Source of the DNA: Acetobacter sp. 46_36
GTDB taxonomy: Bacteria; Pseudomonadota; Alphaproteobacteria; RF32; CAG-239
Length of the DNA stretch: 64,000 nt
NCBI GenBank assembly: GCA_001917135.1
Contig: MNTT01000016.1
Location: 535,599 to 599,598, forward strand
Reading direction: 5' to 3'
In this document: piece after piece, positions 63,310-64,000 of the stretch
Layout: each line of letters opens with the position of its first letter
How positions within the stretch are numbered: position 1 is the first letter of the stretch
Position numbers and translations under genes: made by a program
The notes under the pieces: generated by a model
The model's input: only the letters and a program-made list of their open reading frames with translations
Database searches by the model: none
What the model was told of the DNA's origin: nothing

Positions 63310-63343
63310 AAAGGCTCCTTTCTTCTGGAAAGGAGCCTTTCTT
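63310..63343 (+). terminator. Terminator of repeat-family gene 3
   Basis: AAGGCTCCTTTC pairs with GAAAGGAGCCTT around a short loop, followed by TCTT. Confidence 0.88.
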
Positions 63344-63344
63344 A

Positions 63345-63420
63345 TTGACAAATATACAAAATCTATTATAGTAATTTTTGTTTTTATAAACTTATGTCAA
63401 ACTATTTAAATTATATCATT
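63345..63420 (+). promoter_or_regulatory. Promoter and leader of repeat-family gene 4
   Basis: TTGACA (63345-63350), 16 nt, TATAGT (63367-63372), near consensus, 48 nt before ATG 63421. The leader ATG at 63394 is in frame with the gene here and is not closed by a stop. Confidence 0.7.
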
Positions 63421-64000
63421 ATGGTACAACAAAATGTTAGCACTGAAAAAGCTAAGCTGTTAAAAAAGGCCAGACGGGCTTTTATCCTAAGTTACTGGTT
63501 CGGCAGATACTTTCCGGAAGAGTACCTTTGTATGGCGGTTAATCTAGAATGCTGTTCCGAACACGGGCTTAAGGGTTATCTTATGGATCACGGCCTGACT
63601 AAAGAATCTGAGCTTCTACTGGGAGACAACTGCCTGACAGGAAAGCTGAACATACAGCTGCTGCTTGATTATATCAAGCAGTACGGGGTTTGCGATGATG
63701 TCCTGATTAAAGCTGCCACAGCCGAAGAGACCAATGTTTTAATGGAATATATAGAGTTTCGCAAAAATGACTATGCCCACTCTTATACCTATTTTACGGA
63801 AAACTTTTGGAAGAAGTTTATCCCCTTGCGTAACAGATACATATTTGACTGGCTGCTGCGCAAAGGCTGCGACCTTTATAGCACTTCAATTGAAGAAATC
63901 ATAAAGCTCAATGATTTGGAAATGTTTCGCATTTACTGCCAAATAAGACCGTCTTCAACTAAAGGATTATCCTGTTCGACAGAAAAACTTCTTCTTGAAA
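63421..64000 (+). CDS. Large alpha-helical repeat protein, tandem family member 4 (3' end outside window)
   Basis: An open frame of 193 codons runs off the window end. The start MVQQNVSTEKAKLLKKARRA is followed by YWFGRYFPEEYLCMAVNLECCSEHGLKGYLMDHGLTKESELLLGD, matching the N-terminal layout of members 2 and 3 (short basic start, then helix pairs with GLKGYL at the KQFGRY position). The repeat region is only beginning at the edge. An in-frame ATG at 63394 would extend it by nine residues (MSNYLNYII). Confidence 0.75.
   Translation, partial: MVQQNVSTEKAKLLKKARRAFILSYWFGRYFPEEYLCMAVNLECCSEHGLKGYLMDHGLTKESELLLGDNCLTGKLNIQLLLDYIKQYGVCDDVLIKAATAEETNVLMEYIEFRKNDYAHSYTYFTENFWKKFIPLRNRYIFDWLLRKGCDLYSTSIEEIIKLNDLEMFRIYCQIRPSSTKGLSCSTEKLLLE

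Overview
The window reads as a chromosomal segment of a low-to-mid GC, Gram-negative proteobacterium, most likely an anaerobic, host-associated alphaproteobacterium. The evidence is a complete ADP-heptose (LPS core) pathway, outer-membrane and lipoprotein genes, the rpiB-glyA pair, rpmI-rplT-pheS-pheT, and a HydE [FeFe]-hydrogenase maturase that points to anaerobic metabolism. Genes are dense on both strands, and many are separated by compact hairpin terminators. The species call is inference; no rRNA is present.

Layout. 1-3.7 kb: LPS heptose operon (hldE end, an acyltransferase with a 29-unit AG repeat, gmhA, gmhB, hldD). 3.7-8.4 kb, minus strand: an unknown protein, a secreted esterase, hydE-mnmA and an unknown protein. 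8.6-13.4 kb: lineage-specific unknowns and small membrane proteins, several with strong TTGACA promoters. 13.4-18 kb, minus strand: HD hydrolase, thioredoxin-like protein, Arg/His-rich secreted protein, and an N-formylglutamate amidohydrolase/amidoligase-like pair. 18.6-20.2 kb: an AT-rich MORN-repeat protein and tRNA-Thr. 20.4-26.4 kb: an envelope-modification block consisting of a two-component system divergent from a PAP2 phosphatase, a CTP-type lipid kinase, an EptA-like phosphoethanolamine transferase and a GtrA-like protein.

26.4-35.9 kb: unknown Lys/Glu-rich protein, a PRTase-fold protein, radC, map, tspO, alaS, a PEGA-like lipoprotein, gloA and a beta-barrel protein. Two structured RNAs lie here: one free-standing (about 28.13-28.33 kb) and one directly upstream of the lipoprotein gene, with a terminator 27 nt before the start codon. 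36-45 kb: rnd, aspS, a GT-C type glycosyltransferase, rpmI-rplT and pheST. 45.3-49.4 kb: META lipoprotein, a redox-looking operon (CxxC membrane protein, unknown protein, periplasmic glutaredoxin-like protein), a double-ArsR regulator, a class A beta-lactamase, tRNA-Asn and tRNA-Cys. 49.5-57.3 kb: rpiB, glyA, AlkD-like repair protein, nagB with an Asn at the usual catalytic Asp, two tandem GT-C paralogues and a TPR protein.

57.6-64 kb, the most novel part: four tandem paralogues of a large alpha-helical-repeat protein family, the last cut by the window edge. Each has its own TTGACA promoter, 46-48 nt between -10 and start codon, no Shine-Dalgarno and a conserved leader that in three of four holds a four-codon mini-ORF. 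Function is unknown. No CRISPR array, transposase, prophage or rRNA was seen.
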